Position numbers and translations under genes: made by a program | The notes under the pieces: model-generated | Databases searched by the model: none | The model's input: only the letters and a program-made list of their open reading frames with translations | Told to the model about the DNA's origin: nothing | Assembly: GCA_041320695.1 (NCBI GenBank) | Contig: JBGGOQ010000002.1 | Location: 271,618 to 335,617 of the forward strand | Direction of reading: 5' to 3' | Origin: Caldicellulosiruptoraceae bacterium PP1 | Lineage (GTDB): Bacteria; Bacillota; Thermoanaerobacteria; Caldicellulosiruptorales; Caldicellulosiruptoraceae | DNA: 64,000 bases | Shown: one piece after another, positions 17,373 to 25,431 of the stretch | Layout: every line of letters begins with the position of its first letter | Numbering within the stretch: position 1 is the first letter of the stretch

Positions 17373-17639
17373 ATGCAAGTGACTGATGTTAGAATAAGAA
17401 GGCTTTCTAATGATGGTAAAATGAGAGCAGTGGTATCTGTAACCTTTGACAATTGTTTTGTTGTGCACGATATCAAGGTAATTGAGGGGCAAAATGGTCT
17501 ATTTATTGCTATGCCAAGTAGAAAGACACCAGAAGGGGAATTTAAAGATATTGCTCATCCTATTAATCAAGAAACAAGAGAAATTGTTCAAAAAGCTGTT
17601 TTAGAAAAATACGAAGCTGTTCTTAGCACTGGTGAATAA
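17373..17639 (+). CDS. spoVG: Septation/RNA-binding regulator SpoVG
   Basis: 88 residues from ATG 17373, which has GGAGG eight bases upstream; an in-frame ATG at 17358 overlaps the ribosome site and is less likely. The sequence [11 protein letters not shown] ... [21 protein letters not shown] ... [14 protein letters not shown] ... DIAHPI is diagnostic. SpoVG affects sporulation septation and binds nucleic acid. It is monocistronic, ending at a strong terminator. Confidence 0.96.
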   Translation: MQVTDVRIRRLSNDGKMRAVVSVTFDNCFVVHDIKVIEGQNGLFIAMPSRKTPEGEFKDIAHPINQETREIVQKAVLEKYEAVLSTGE

Positions 17640-17646
17640 AGAATAA

Positions 17647-17690
17647 TAAAGGTTTCTATGTAACTTCATAGAAACCTTTTAGTTTTTTAT
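17647..17690. terminator. Bidirectional terminator after spoVG
   Basis: A 10-bp perfect stem GGTTTCTATG / CATAGAAACC with a 6-base loop is followed by TTTTAGTTTTTTA and preceded by an A-rich run. It serves spoVG and the converging minus-strand gene. Confidence 0.9.
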
Positions 17691-19909
17691 TGTATTAGTA
17701 TATAGTTCATTCCAGGTTGTACATTGTATATTTCCCTTTTTAATTCTTTATTTTCTTTATATATAATAAAGGTAAAATCTTTAACTTGTACGTTATTATG
17801 ATTATCTACAATAAATAGATTTTTATTATATGGGTATATATAAATATTTTTTAATAATTCTTGATAATCTCCAAATTCTCTGACAGTCGGTATCCAAACC
17901 AGTCCTTTATTTCTATATTCAGCTAACATAGATAACATATTATCAAATTCTTTTGTAAGGTAAACATTTTTATTTTTACCAAAAAAGAATTTGTTTTTCT
18001 GCATTGGATGAGTAAAATAATCATGCAATATACTTATTCCATTTTCATCAATCAGTTTTTCTAAACTCTGTTGTGTTACTTCCTTTATTAAATTTCTAGG
18101 TCTATAGCTATCCCATTGATATAAAGAATCACCTTCACCAAAATTATAGTTTTTAAAGATAATCTGAGGATGATAAGAATAATTATTGGGTTGCAACATA
18201 TTTAATGAATCTAAATGCTCATCATTATATGACCAACAATATTTATAACCATATTTCAAAAATATATTAAAAGAATAATTTGTAGAAGATTTTATACTTC
18301 CTTCACTTTTTAGATCGGCACATCTTGTTCCATCTGCTATACTATGATCTATCCAATCATTAATATTTAGATATTTTGTTCCTGCAAGTGCTTTTTCAAT
18401 TAACTCTTTTGTATTTTCTTTAGACACAGGTGATGCAGTATGCAAAACAACTTCGATATTATTCTTACTCATTTCTTCAATAATTTTTCTGTATTCTGGA
18501 TTATCAAACCCATCAATACCTTTTACCGACTTATAAAAGAATCCCCATGTAGCTGGAATTTTGTAACCTATAAACCCTTTTTTCTTATAAAATGGGCTTT
18601 TTGTATCGGTGGTTCCAAACATCATTGCTTTTAATATTGAAGTCATATTTGAATCGGAATGATTAGTAATTAATAGTGCAGCTTTATATTTATTTGGTGC
18701 AAATGATTTTGTAACAAATACACTAAAATTAGGTGGAGTAATAGTAAATCTATTTTTTACTATTGCACCTTTTTTATATAGTTGGGTTAACGTGTAAATA
18801 TGTTCTCTATTTCTACCAATGACAAAATATTTAACATCATCAGGATGAACTAAATAAAATTTCAATTTGGCTGTATTTTGCTGATTATAAACTTCATATG
18901 ATTCGTAATTATCTGTATATCCAACTGATAAATCACTTGAACCAAAATAAAATGGAGTGAGACTGTCAATAACGTATGATGGCTGATTTATTTTATATAT
19001 TTTAGAATCTCTGTTCATAATGTATTTTGGCTTAGAGTAGATGTCTAAAGAGGTATATTGCTTATATATTTGAGTATCTTTTGTAAAAATATTTTCTTCT
19101 TCAACAGTTATTATATTATTTATTGGTGATAATTTTGTTGTTCTTTTTACAATTTCATTACCATTCGAAAATTCTTGAAAGACTGTATCAAACTCTTCTT
19201 TTAAATCTACTAGTTTAAATTGTTGTTTAGAATAGCTAATTGGTAAAACAACAAAATCAGAAAAACTTGCAGATAACAAATCTGAACTTGTTTTGAGAAT
19301 TTGTATTTGCAAAAATTGCACATTTGTAGGCATTGTAATATATGTCTGGAATAATGACCAAGTATTTTGTTTATGGATATTAAATATCTCCCTAGATATT
19401 CCCAAAATCCTTTTTTGGTTATCAAAAAAATTAACAATAATTGTGTCAGATTCTGCTTGAGGTATTCCTTTTGAATTCTTTTGAGTTTGTATATTATATT
19501 TAAAATTAATTTTTATAGTATCATTATTGTCTTTTATTTTAATAAGTGGTGATGAAAGTTTATAATACGTTTTGTCTGATTTGAACTTTAAATTTAATAC
19601 TTGGCTTGAACTATTCCTATTGATTTCAATATCACTTGGATCACTTACTTCTATATTCCAATTAAATAGATTATTTGTAAAAAAAGGTATTGATATTTTA
19701 TCTTCAACCTTTTCTATCCCTAAGTCATTAATAACTGGGGGATTAATAACTCCAACTAAGTTCTTTGAAGAATAGATGTTTATTTTATCATTTGAAACTT
19801 TTAACTCAAATGATGAAGATTCAAATTCATTATCTAAAGAAGAAAAAGCAGTTAACGAATTTGAAAGCAATAATATAATAAATAGTATACTTACGAATAT
19901 TTTTCTCAT
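17687..19909 (-). CDS. Large secreted protein with polysaccharide-deacetylase-like region
   Basis: 740 residues with a signal peptide (about 1-24). Residues 25-390 look like beta-sandwich carbohydrate-recognition material with no clear family. From about 400 on there is a deacetylase-like (CE4/NodB fold) region: KAALLITNHSDSNM near the expected metal-binding Asp, then VLHTASPVSKENTKELIEKAL, and a late HDYFTHPMQKNKF histidine block. The usual CE4 motifs are only partly matched, so catalysis is uncertain. It is the last gene of a minus-strand envelope operon after a YibQ-type deacetylase and a multi-pass membrane protein, which suggests polysaccharide or spore/cell-wall work. Confidence 0.65.
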   Translation of the reverse strand: MRKIFVSILFIILLLSNSLTAFSSLDNEFESSSFELKVSNDKINIYSSKNLVGVINPPVINDLGIEKVEDKISIPFFTNNLFNWNIEVSDPSDIEINRNSSSQVLNLKFKSDKTYYKLSSPLIKIKDNNDTIKINFKYNIQTQKNSKGIPQAESDTIIVNFFDNQKRILGISREIFNIHKQNTWSLFQTYITMPTNVQFLQIQILKTSSDLLSASFSDFVVLPISYSKQQFKLVDLKEEFDTVFQEFSNGNEIVKRTTKLSPINNIITVEEENIFTKDTQIYKQYTSLDIYSKPKYIMNRDSKIYKINQPSYVIDSLTPFYFGSSDLSVGYTDNYESYEVYNQQNTAKLKFYLVHPDDVKYFVIGRNREHIYTLTQLYKKGAIVKNRFTITPPNFSVFVTKSFAPNKYKAALLITNHSDSNMTSILKAMMFGTTDTKSPFYKKKGFIGYKIPATWGFFYKSVKGIDGFDNPEYRKIIEEMSKNNIEVVLHTASPVSKENTKELIEKALAGTKYLNINDWIDHSIADGTRCADLKSEGSIKSSTNYSFNIFLKYGYKYCWSYNDEHLDSLNMLQPNNYSYHPQIIFKNYNFGEGDSLYQWDSYRPRNLIKEVTQQSLEKLIDENGISILHDYFTHPMQKNKFFFGKNKNVYLTKEFDNMLSMLAEYRNKGLVWIPTVREFGDYQELLKNIYIYPYNKNLFIVDNHNNVQVKDFTFIIYKENKELKREIYNVQPGMNYILIQ

Positions 19910-19937
19910 GTTTTTTACCCCCTTTATTAAAAGTATT

Positions 19938-19959
19938 AGCGAGGCTATTTTGCCTCGCT
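19938..19959 (-). other. Hairpin overlapping a stop codon inside the operon
   Basis: An 8-bp perfect stem AGCGAGGC / GCCTCGCT encloses the stop codon of the YibQ-like gene and ends about 28 bases before the next start, whose ribosome site is AAAGGGGG. There is no real U-tract, so it may tune translation, RNA stability or partial termination between the two deacetylase genes. Confidence 0.55.
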
Positions 19960-20802
19960 TGTTTCTTTAATCTTTATTATATCCGAAACAAATACAAATT
20001 CAATTCCTTCTTTTTTCATTTCATCAATCATTTCAGAGACTGCAGTAATTGTTGTAATACCACCTTCTGGTCCTAAATGGCCTATTCCAACTGCGTACCC
20101 TTTTTTCTTTGCTGTATTTTTCAGTAAATTTAGCTGTGATTTTATTGATAATACCTCATTTTTGTTATCTAAAAAGATGTCTCTTCCTATATAGCTAACT
20201 TTATGTTCTTTGCATATTGGTTCAAATAATGATTTTGGAGTAGTTTTGCTATCTAAAACAAACAACAAAGAATCCTTAGCAAGAGTCACTAACTTATTCA
20301 CAATTCTTTTATTTTTGCATAAAAGCGAGCCCATATGATTATTAAAACCTTTTGCATAAGGAATATTAACAAGTGCATCTTTAAATGTTTTCTCAATTTC
20401 ATCATCAGGTGTTTTATCCATTATACTTCTTGGAGCGAGCCAAGAAGCATCTCCTGTTTCAGGCTCCATAGAAAAATGTATTAAAACTTCTTTGTTGGAA
20501 TTATGGCACATAAGGGCAATTTTATTTGAAAATGGCAAGAAAGGTATTATGGCAACATCAAAAGGTATTTTTAGATCAAGAAGTTTTTTTACCTCATTTT
20601 CATCCATACCCGCATCATCAAATACCAATGCAACATAGTATTTGTTTCTAACCGTTTGTTTTACTGAGGTTTCAACCGAACTTGCAGGATTATAAAAAAA
20701 ATATACAAACAGTAAAACTAAAATACAAAAAAGAGCTAATGCAGGTATAAAAAACCTTGCTATTTGTGCTTTTTTTATTACCACAAGAAATGTTTTTTTC
20801 AA
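19945..20802 (-). CDS. Divergent polysaccharide deacetylase, YibQ type
   Basis: 285 residues, TTG start with GAGGTA seven bases upstream. One N-terminal transmembrane anchor (about 17-36) precedes a divergent deacetylase domain: VALVFDDAGMDENEV with the metal Asp pair, FDVAIIPFLPFS, EVLIHFSMEPET, GFNNHMGSLLCKN, FVLDSKTTPKS and IGHLGPEGG. These blocks are characteristic of the YibQ/DUF610 family, whose substrate is not established. It is exported and membrane-tethered. It sits in an operon between the membrane protein at 22217 and the secreted protein at 19909. Confidence 0.85.
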   Translation of the reverse strand: MKKTFLVVIKKAQIARFFIPALALFCILVLLFVYFFYNPASSVETSVKQTVRNKYYVALVFDDAGMDENEVKKLLDLKIPFDVAIIPFLPFSNKIALMCHNSNKEVLIHFSMEPETGDASWLAPRSIMDKTPDDEIEKTFKDALVNIPYAKGFNNHMGSLLCKNKRIVNKLVTLAKDSLLFVLDSKTTPKSLFEPICKEHKVSYIGRDIFLDNKNEVLSIKSQLNLLKNTAKKKGYAVGIGHLGPEGGITTITAVSEMIDEMKKEGIEFVFVSDIIKIKETSEAK

Positions 20803-20873
20803 GGTATTACCTCAATAAAATTACTCTAATAAAAAGATATTTATTTTAATTGAAATATATTCAAGAAGTATAT

Positions 20874-22217
20874 TTATTTAAGATTTTTATAAAGTTCTAT
20901 ATATTTATCAATATTATCAATATTGTTATTCTTATATCTTACAAGCGAATAATCATTACCTAAATCTTTTAGAATTTTATCATAAATCAATTCACCTTTA
21001 ATTATTTGATTAATCATTTCATTAGGTGTGTTAGACAACTTAAAGTTATGATTCCCATTAACCCAGTAAAATTCAATAATTCGTTTGAAAATAAACCTTA
21101 GTTTTGTATTGTTATCTTTTAATTTGTTTATATCTCTAATATCATTTATTTTTCTTTTATTTCTCTTTCTTCTTTTTTTGGGAGATAAGAATATAAAACT
21201 TTTTGTATCAGTATAGTTTTGCCCATGATCATATATTGTTATATTATTAGAAAATGAAGATAAATACTGAAGTATTCTTTCATATAATGATAGCAATATA
21301 CCTTTTAGTGAAGTTATAAACTTATATAATAAAAACGACATTACCAAAATTCCAATAATATAACCTAAAATGTCAAGTATTAAGGCAAGAAGACTTTTTT
21401 TGTATGATTTATCAATGATTAATGTATTTTTTGCAGCCTCTAAATGTTTATCGCTGTTATTGTGTGCAAAAAGAGAAGATATAAACAATATTATTTTTTT
21501 TATAATATTTAAAGTAAATATAAACACTTGATATATGAAATTTGCAATATATGGTGCAAGGTATCTAAACTTAAACAGTAAAAGAACAGCTACTAAAAAT
21601 GCAATATCAATAATAATGTTTATATAAGTGATATTATTTGAAACTGAATTTAGCCTTCTGTATTTTTTATTAGCGATTGTATCAAGATGAATTTTATTTG
21701 AAACAAAAATGGTAATAATAATAAATAAAAGAGAAAATATGGTGTACTGTTCATATATATTTTTTGGAACTTTTACTAGCCATGATAGGATACTAAAGAA
21801 TACCATAAAAATTAATCCAGAAAATATTAGGTTAAAGTTTATGTCATATTCTTCTGATTCAAGTTTAAGGTAAGAAAAAATATATATACCTAAAGCTAAT
21901 AACTGGGAAAGAACCATTTCAGCAACACCAAGAGGTTTAAATACAAATAGCGAAAATGCCTGTGGTATTATTATTATAAATATAATATTTAATATCTTTT
22001 CCAAAAAACCAGATATCCTATTTTTTATCATCTGTGGAATTAAAATAATAAAGAAATTAAGCACAACAAATGGAATAAAGTATTTTGTTACATCAATAGA
22101 TATAATATAATAACTAAAGAAAATAAAAAGAGGATATATTAAAGCAGTTACAGAACAAAGCATTAAATACTTTATTATAAATTGATTTAGCTTTATTGTC
22201 ATTGATTTTTCTTCCAT
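20874..22217 (-). CDS. Multi-pass membrane protein with DUF4129-like tail
   Basis: About 447 residues, beginning at ATG 22217, which has GGTGA eight bases upstream (ATGs at 22235 and 22202 are alternatives). Roughly nine hydrophobic segments fill residues 10-330. A basic stretch KKRRKRNKRK and a soluble C-terminal region follow, with FYWVNGNHNFKLSNTPNEMI and YSLVRYKNN, resembling the DUF4129 tail of transglutaminase-linked membrane proteins. Role unknown. As first gene of the envelope operon it may supply a membrane platform for the two deacetylase-like proteins. Confidence 0.7.
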   Translation of the reverse strand: MEEKSMTIKLNQFIIKYLMLCSVTALIYPLFIFFSYYIISIDVTKYFIPFVVLNFFIILIPQMIKNRISGFLEKILNIIFIIIIPQAFSLFVFKPLGVAEMVLSQLLALGIYIFSYLKLESEEYDINFNLIFSGLIFMVFFSILSWLVKVPKNIYEQYTIFSLLFIIITIFVSNKIHLDTIANKKYRRLNSVSNNITYINIIIDIAFLVAVLLLFKFRYLAPYIANFIYQVFIFTLNIIKKIILFISSLFAHNNSDKHLEAAKNTLIIDKSYKKSLLALILDILGYIIGILVMSFLLYKFITSLKGILLSLYERILQYLSSFSNNITIYDHGQNYTDTKSFIFLSPKKRRKRNKRKINDIRDINKLKDNNTKLRFIFKRIIEFYWVNGNHNFKLSNTPNEMINQIIKGELIYDKILKDLGNDYSLVRYKNNNIDNIDKYIELYKNLK

Positions 22218-22351
22218 GTAAAATTTCACCATCACTTTGAATTGTTATTTTTATTATACTATTATTTGATTGCAAAAAAAATATAAACATATAATTATGA
22301 ATTATGCACAAACATTTTACTAAAATATTATAAATATTTGATGAGGAAAAA

Positions 22352-22792
22352 ATGAACGAAATGATATATATATATAATGTAATGGAAAGGCTAATAAATT
22401 ATGTAAAGGATTCAGATGATATACCAGTAGCGGCAGCAGTTCTGAAAGATAAAAAAGTTATAACAATTCAGAAAAACAGCAGTGAAAATAGTATATACCA
22501 TGCTGAAATTTTAGCTATTATTGAGGCAGCAAGAATACTGAATTTAAAAGACCTCCGTGGTTGCGAGATGGTAGTAACCTTAGAGCCATGTCCTATGTGC
22601 ATGTCTGCAATTATTTTAAGCAAGATAGAAAGGCTATATTTTGGATGCCGGGACTTTAAAATTGGGGCTGCAGAATCTATTTTTAAGCTACCTTATGATA
22701 AGAGCTTTAACCATAAGGTGGAAGTAATAGGAGGGATAATGGAATATGAATGCTGCCAAATTATAAAAAACTTTTTTAAAAAGAAGAGATAG
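22352..22792 (+). CDS. tadA: tRNA adenosine deaminase (TadA-like)
   Basis: 146 residues, typical size. Zinc motifs are HAEI (His50, catalytic Glu52) and PCPMC (79-83), as in cytidine/deoxycytidylate-type deaminases that convert A34 to inosine in tRNA-Arg. The downstream block KIERLYFGCRDFKIGAAES fits TadA. The N-terminus before HAE is less typical and shorter than usual (VPVGAV-like motif appears as IPVAAAV). The ATG follows GAGGAAAAA. No partner genes; an anti-sigma-like kinase follows 90 bases later. Confidence 0.85.
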   Translation: MNEMIYIYNVMERLINYVKDSDDIPVAAAVLKDKKVITIQKNSSENSIYHAEILAIIEAARILNLKDLRGCEMVVTLEPCPMCMSAIILSKIERLYFGCRDFKIGAAESIFKLPYDKSFNHKVEVIGGIMEYECCQIIKNFFKKKR

Positions 22793-22883
22793 TCTTGTTT
22801 TTATGTTGTGGTTGAGGGTATAAAATAATTATAAAGGATTTATGAGGTCTATTGAAATTTTAAGAAAGAGAGAATGATAATAA

Positions 22884-23321
22884 ATGAGCCATAAGTTCCT
22901 CACGATTAACCTTACAAGTGACCTTCACAATTTGCCGGTAGCCGAACAGGAAATAATGACTTTTTTAAAGAGAGAGATTAAACTTTCAGAAGAACAACTT
23001 TTAGATTATAAGTTGATAATAAACGAACTTATTATAAACGCAATAATTCATGGTAATAAAAAAGACCCCCAAAAACATGTTAAGGTTAAAGTTGGAGTTC
23101 ACTATAGTAAGCTAAGTTATATTATAGTTGAGGATGAAGGTAATGGTTTTGAAATAGAGTCTGTTTATAAAGATTACACACCTATTGAGTATGAAGATAG
23201 AATAGAAAATATATTTGAAAACGGTAGAGGCCTTATGATTGTAAACTCTTTATGTGAGACTGTAAAGCAAAATAGAAAAGGGAATAAGATAGTAGCTCTA
23301 AAAGCCCTATCTCATGTATAA
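22884..23321 (+). CDS. Anti-sigma factor-type serine kinase (SpoIIAB/RsbW fold)
   Basis: 145 residues forming a single HATPase_c domain: N box ELIINAIIHGNKK, G1 box VEDEGNGFE, G2 box ENGRGLMIVNSL. These are the features of SpoIIAB, RsbW and related kinases, which bind sigma factors and phosphorylate anti-anti-sigma proteins. No sigma or STAS gene is adjacent, so the partner is unknown and it is not SpoIIAB itself by context. It is 16 bases upstream of sppA and likely co-transcribed. Confidence 0.85.
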   Translation: MSHKFLTINLTSDLHNLPVAEQEIMTFLKREIKLSEEQLLDYKLIINELIINAIIHGNKKDPQKHVKVKVGVHYSKLSYIIVEDEGNGFEIESVYKDYTPIEYEDRIENIFENGRGLMIVNSLCETVKQNRKGNKIVALKALSHV

Positions 23322-23337
23322 ATAGGAGGTTAAATAT

Positions 23338-24162
23338 TTGAACATAAAAAGGATAATAGCATTTATTTTATCTATTTTCTTTTTATTTGCCTTTACTGGA
23401 TGTATGAATAAAACATCTTCAACTTATTCTCCAATAGGTATTATTCGAATTGATGGACAAATAGTAGGAGGAGAAAGCTCAGTAAGTCTTTTTGGTTCTT
23501 CTGCTGTTGGTTCAGAAACTATAATGAAACAACTCAGAGAAGCACAAAAAGACTCTACAAAAGTTATTATTTTAAGAATTAATAGTCCTGGAGGTTCATC
23601 ACCGGCTAGTGAAGAAATTTATGAAGAGGTAGTAAAGCTTAAGAAAGCAGGTAAGAAGGTTATTGTTTCAATGGGTGACGTTGCAGCATCAGGAGGTTAT
23701 ATGATTGCTTGTGCTGGAGATTACATATACGCACTTCCATCAACAATGACTGGTAGTATTGGTTCTATTATAGAATGGAATGATTATTCAGACCTTTACG
23801 ATAAATATGGTATTAATAATCACACAATAAAAAGCGGTAAATACAAAGATATTGGATCACCATCAAGAAAGCCTACACAAGATGAAATAAAACTACTACA
23901 AGATACAGTTAATGAAACATATGAATACTTTGTGGATATTGTATCAAAAGAGCGTAAAATACCAAAAAGCCAGTTAAAAAAGATTGCTGACGGAAGAATT
24001 ATAACAGGTAAAAAAGCAGTTGAATACAAATTGGTTGATGAAATTGGGAATCTTTATGATGCTATAGATAAAGCAAAAAGTATTCTTAATATATCTGGAA
24101 GTGTAAAAATTAAGGAATATACCACCAAGAAAACTTTGATTGAACAGATATTAGGAACATAA
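23338..24162 (+). CDS. sppA: Signal peptide peptidase SppA (S49), lipoprotein form
   Basis: 274 residues, TTG start with AGGAGG. A lipoprotein signal ends FAFTGC (Cys22), so it is tethered outside the membrane. The S49 serine peptidase core has RINSPGGSSPAS, the nucleophile region DVAASGGYMIA (Ser118) and the lysine region SGKYKDIGSP (Lys170 by analogy with Bacillus SppA). Short SppA of this type degrades leftover signal peptides as an oligomer. A lipobox is less usual than a transmembrane anchor. It ends at a terminator. Confidence 0.9.
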   Translation: MNIKRIIAFILSIFFLFAFTGCMNKTSSTYSPIGIIRIDGQIVGGESSVSLFGSSAVGSETIMKQLREAQKDSTKVIILRINSPGGSSPASEEIYEEVVKLKKAGKKVIVSMGDVAASGGYMIACAGDYIYALPSTMTGSIGSIIEWNDYSDLYDKYGINNHTIKSGKYKDIGSPSRKPTQDEIKLLQDTVNETYEYFVDIVSKERKIPKSQLKKIADGRIITGKKAVEYKLVDEIGNLYDAIDKAKSILNISGSVKIKEYTTKKTLIEQILGT

Positions 24163-24174
24163 TATGGATAATTT

Positions 24175-24206
24175 GGTAGCTTAAATTAGCTACCTTTTTA
24201 TTTTTT
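24175..24206 (+). terminator. Terminator of sppA
   Basis: A 7-bp stem GGTAGCT / AGCTACC with loop TAAATT is followed by TTTTTATTTTTT. Confidence 0.85.
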
Positions 24207-24233
24207 GACTTTAATTTTTACAAACATTATAAT
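24205..24233 (+). promoter_or_regulatory. Sigma-A promoter of queD-folE2
   Basis: TTGACT (24205-24210), a 17-base spacer and TATAAT (24228-24233) form a near-perfect promoter starting inside the sppA terminator U-tract. The leader is under 35 bases, too short for a preQ1 riboswitch. Confidence 0.85.
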
Positions 24234-24268
24234 TTAAGTAAATTGAATAAAAGGAGTAGATTTGAAAG

Positions 24269-24631
24269 TTGATTTTGACAAAGATTTTTAAGTTTGATGC
24301 TGCTCATAATCTAACAAAATATCATGGCAAATGTGAAAAATTGCATGGACACACATATAAACTGGTTATTTCAATTTCAGGTATACCTGATGAAGAGGGA
24401 ATGGTAATGGACTTTGTTGAACTTAAAAAGCTTGTTAATGAAGAAGTTATAAAAGTTTTAGATCATTCCTATTTAAATGATATTATACCTAATCCAACAG
24501 CAGAAAATATAGCTATGTGGATATGGGACAAGCTATTTGATAAAATAAATAATAATGATAGAACACTATACCAAATTGAGGTATGGGAAACAGAAGATAG
24601 TGGTGTGTTATATAGAGGTGAAGCATATTGA
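24269..24631 (+). CDS. queD: 6-carboxy-tetrahydropterin synthase QueD
   Basis: 120 residues, TTG start. Zinc ligands His13, His26 and His28 and the catalytic Cys22 are all present (FDAAHNL, GKCEKLHGHTY), with the MDFVELK, LDHSYLND and PTAEN blocks that follow in QueD/PTPS proteins. It converts 7,8-dihydroneopterin triphosphate to CPH4 in queuosine synthesis. It overlaps folE2 by 4 bases (translational coupling), and FolE2 makes its substrate. queC and queE are not in the window. Confidence 0.92.
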   Translation: MILTKIFKFDAAHNLTKYHGKCEKLHGHTYKLVISISGIPDEEGMVMDFVELKKLVNEEVIKVLDHSYLNDIIPNPTAENIAMWIWDKLFDKINNNDRTLYQIEVWETEDSGVLYRGEAY

Positions 24632-25395
24632 AGGATATTCAATCTCAAAAAGATCAAAGAAACATTCCTTTGCAAAAAGTTGGTATAAAAGAACTTGTAT
24701 GGCCAATTACTGTTATGGATAAGCAAAATAAGTATCAAAAAACAATCGCTAAGATATCAGTATCTGCTCAATTGTCAGAAGAATTAAGAGGAACTCATAT
24801 GAGTAGATTTATTGAAGCTATTGATGAAATTGATATTGTAAATCCAAAGCAGATAGAAAGGCTTTTAGATAGAATAAAAGAAAAGCTAATTTCGAATGAA
24901 GCTCATATTTTTATTGAGTTTCCATATTTTATATATAAAACAACACCAGTGACTCAAACACCATCACCCCTTAAGGTTGACTGTTACTTTGATGCAGTAA
25001 AAAATGATAAATTTGATTTAAAGGTAGGAGTTGTTGTTCCTGTCCACACATTATGTCCTTGCTCTAAAGAGATATCTGAATACGGTGCTCATAATCAAAG
25101 GGCTTTTGTAACTATTGAAGTCAAAATGAAAAGATTTATGTGGATAGAAGAAATTGTTTCGATTGCAGAAGATTCAGCCAGCTGTCCTTTATATTCCATA
25201 TTAAAAAGACCTGATGAAAAATGGGTGACAGAAAAGGCCTATACAAATCCAAGATTTGTAGAAGATGTAACACGAGAGGTGGTTTTAAGGCTTAAAGGTC
25301 ATCCTAAAATAAGTTATTATAAAGTGTCTGTTGAAAGTATTGAAAGCATCCATAACCATAATGCATTTGCTTATTGTGAAGGAGAAAATGAGTAA
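24628..25395 (+). CDS. folE2: GTP cyclohydrolase FolE2 (type IB)
   Basis: 255 residues. FolE2 is the metal-promiscuous GTP cyclohydrolase IB giving dihydroneopterin triphosphate. Recognised blocks: QRNIPLQKVGIKELVWPI, LRGTHMSRFIE, VPVHTLCPCSKEISEYGAHNQ (conserved Cys) and the late SIESIHNHNAFA. Coupled to queD by a 4-base overlap, so its product likely feeds queuosine, and possibly folate. The start is TTG in the overlap. Confidence 0.93.
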   Translation: MKDIQSQKDQRNIPLQKVGIKELVWPITVMDKQNKYQKTIAKISVSAQLSEELRGTHMSRFIEAIDEIDIVNPKQIERLLDRIKEKLISNEAHIFIEFPYFIYKTTPVTQTPSPLKVDCYFDAVKNDKFDLKVGVVVPVHTLCPCSKEISEYGAHNQRAFVTIEVKMKRFMWIEEIVSIAEDSASCPLYSILKRPDEKWVTEKAYTNPRFVEDVTREVVLRLKGHPKISYYKVSVESIESIHNHNAFAYCEGENE

Positions 25396-25399
25396 AAAA

Positions 25400-25431
25400 G
25401 GGGGGAATGGTGATAATTCACCGAATTTATG
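25400..25431 (+). promoter_or_regulatory. Hairpin-spaced ribosome binding site
   Basis: GGGGGG (25400-25405) lies 23 bases before the ATG at 25429, too far for normal initiation. Between them GGTGA-TAAT-TCACC (25409-25422) folds into a perfect 5-bp hairpin. If it forms, the effective spacing becomes 9 bases. No other in-frame start exists before a stop codon. Confidence 0.6.

Noticed and set aside
18440..18634. Plus-strand ORF with hydrophobic residues
   Set aside because: Lies opposite the deacetylase-like gene, and has no ribosome site.
24206..24268. Possible preQ1 riboswitch before queD
   Set aside because: The leader from the promoter is only about 30 bases and shows no stem-loop with an A-rich tail.
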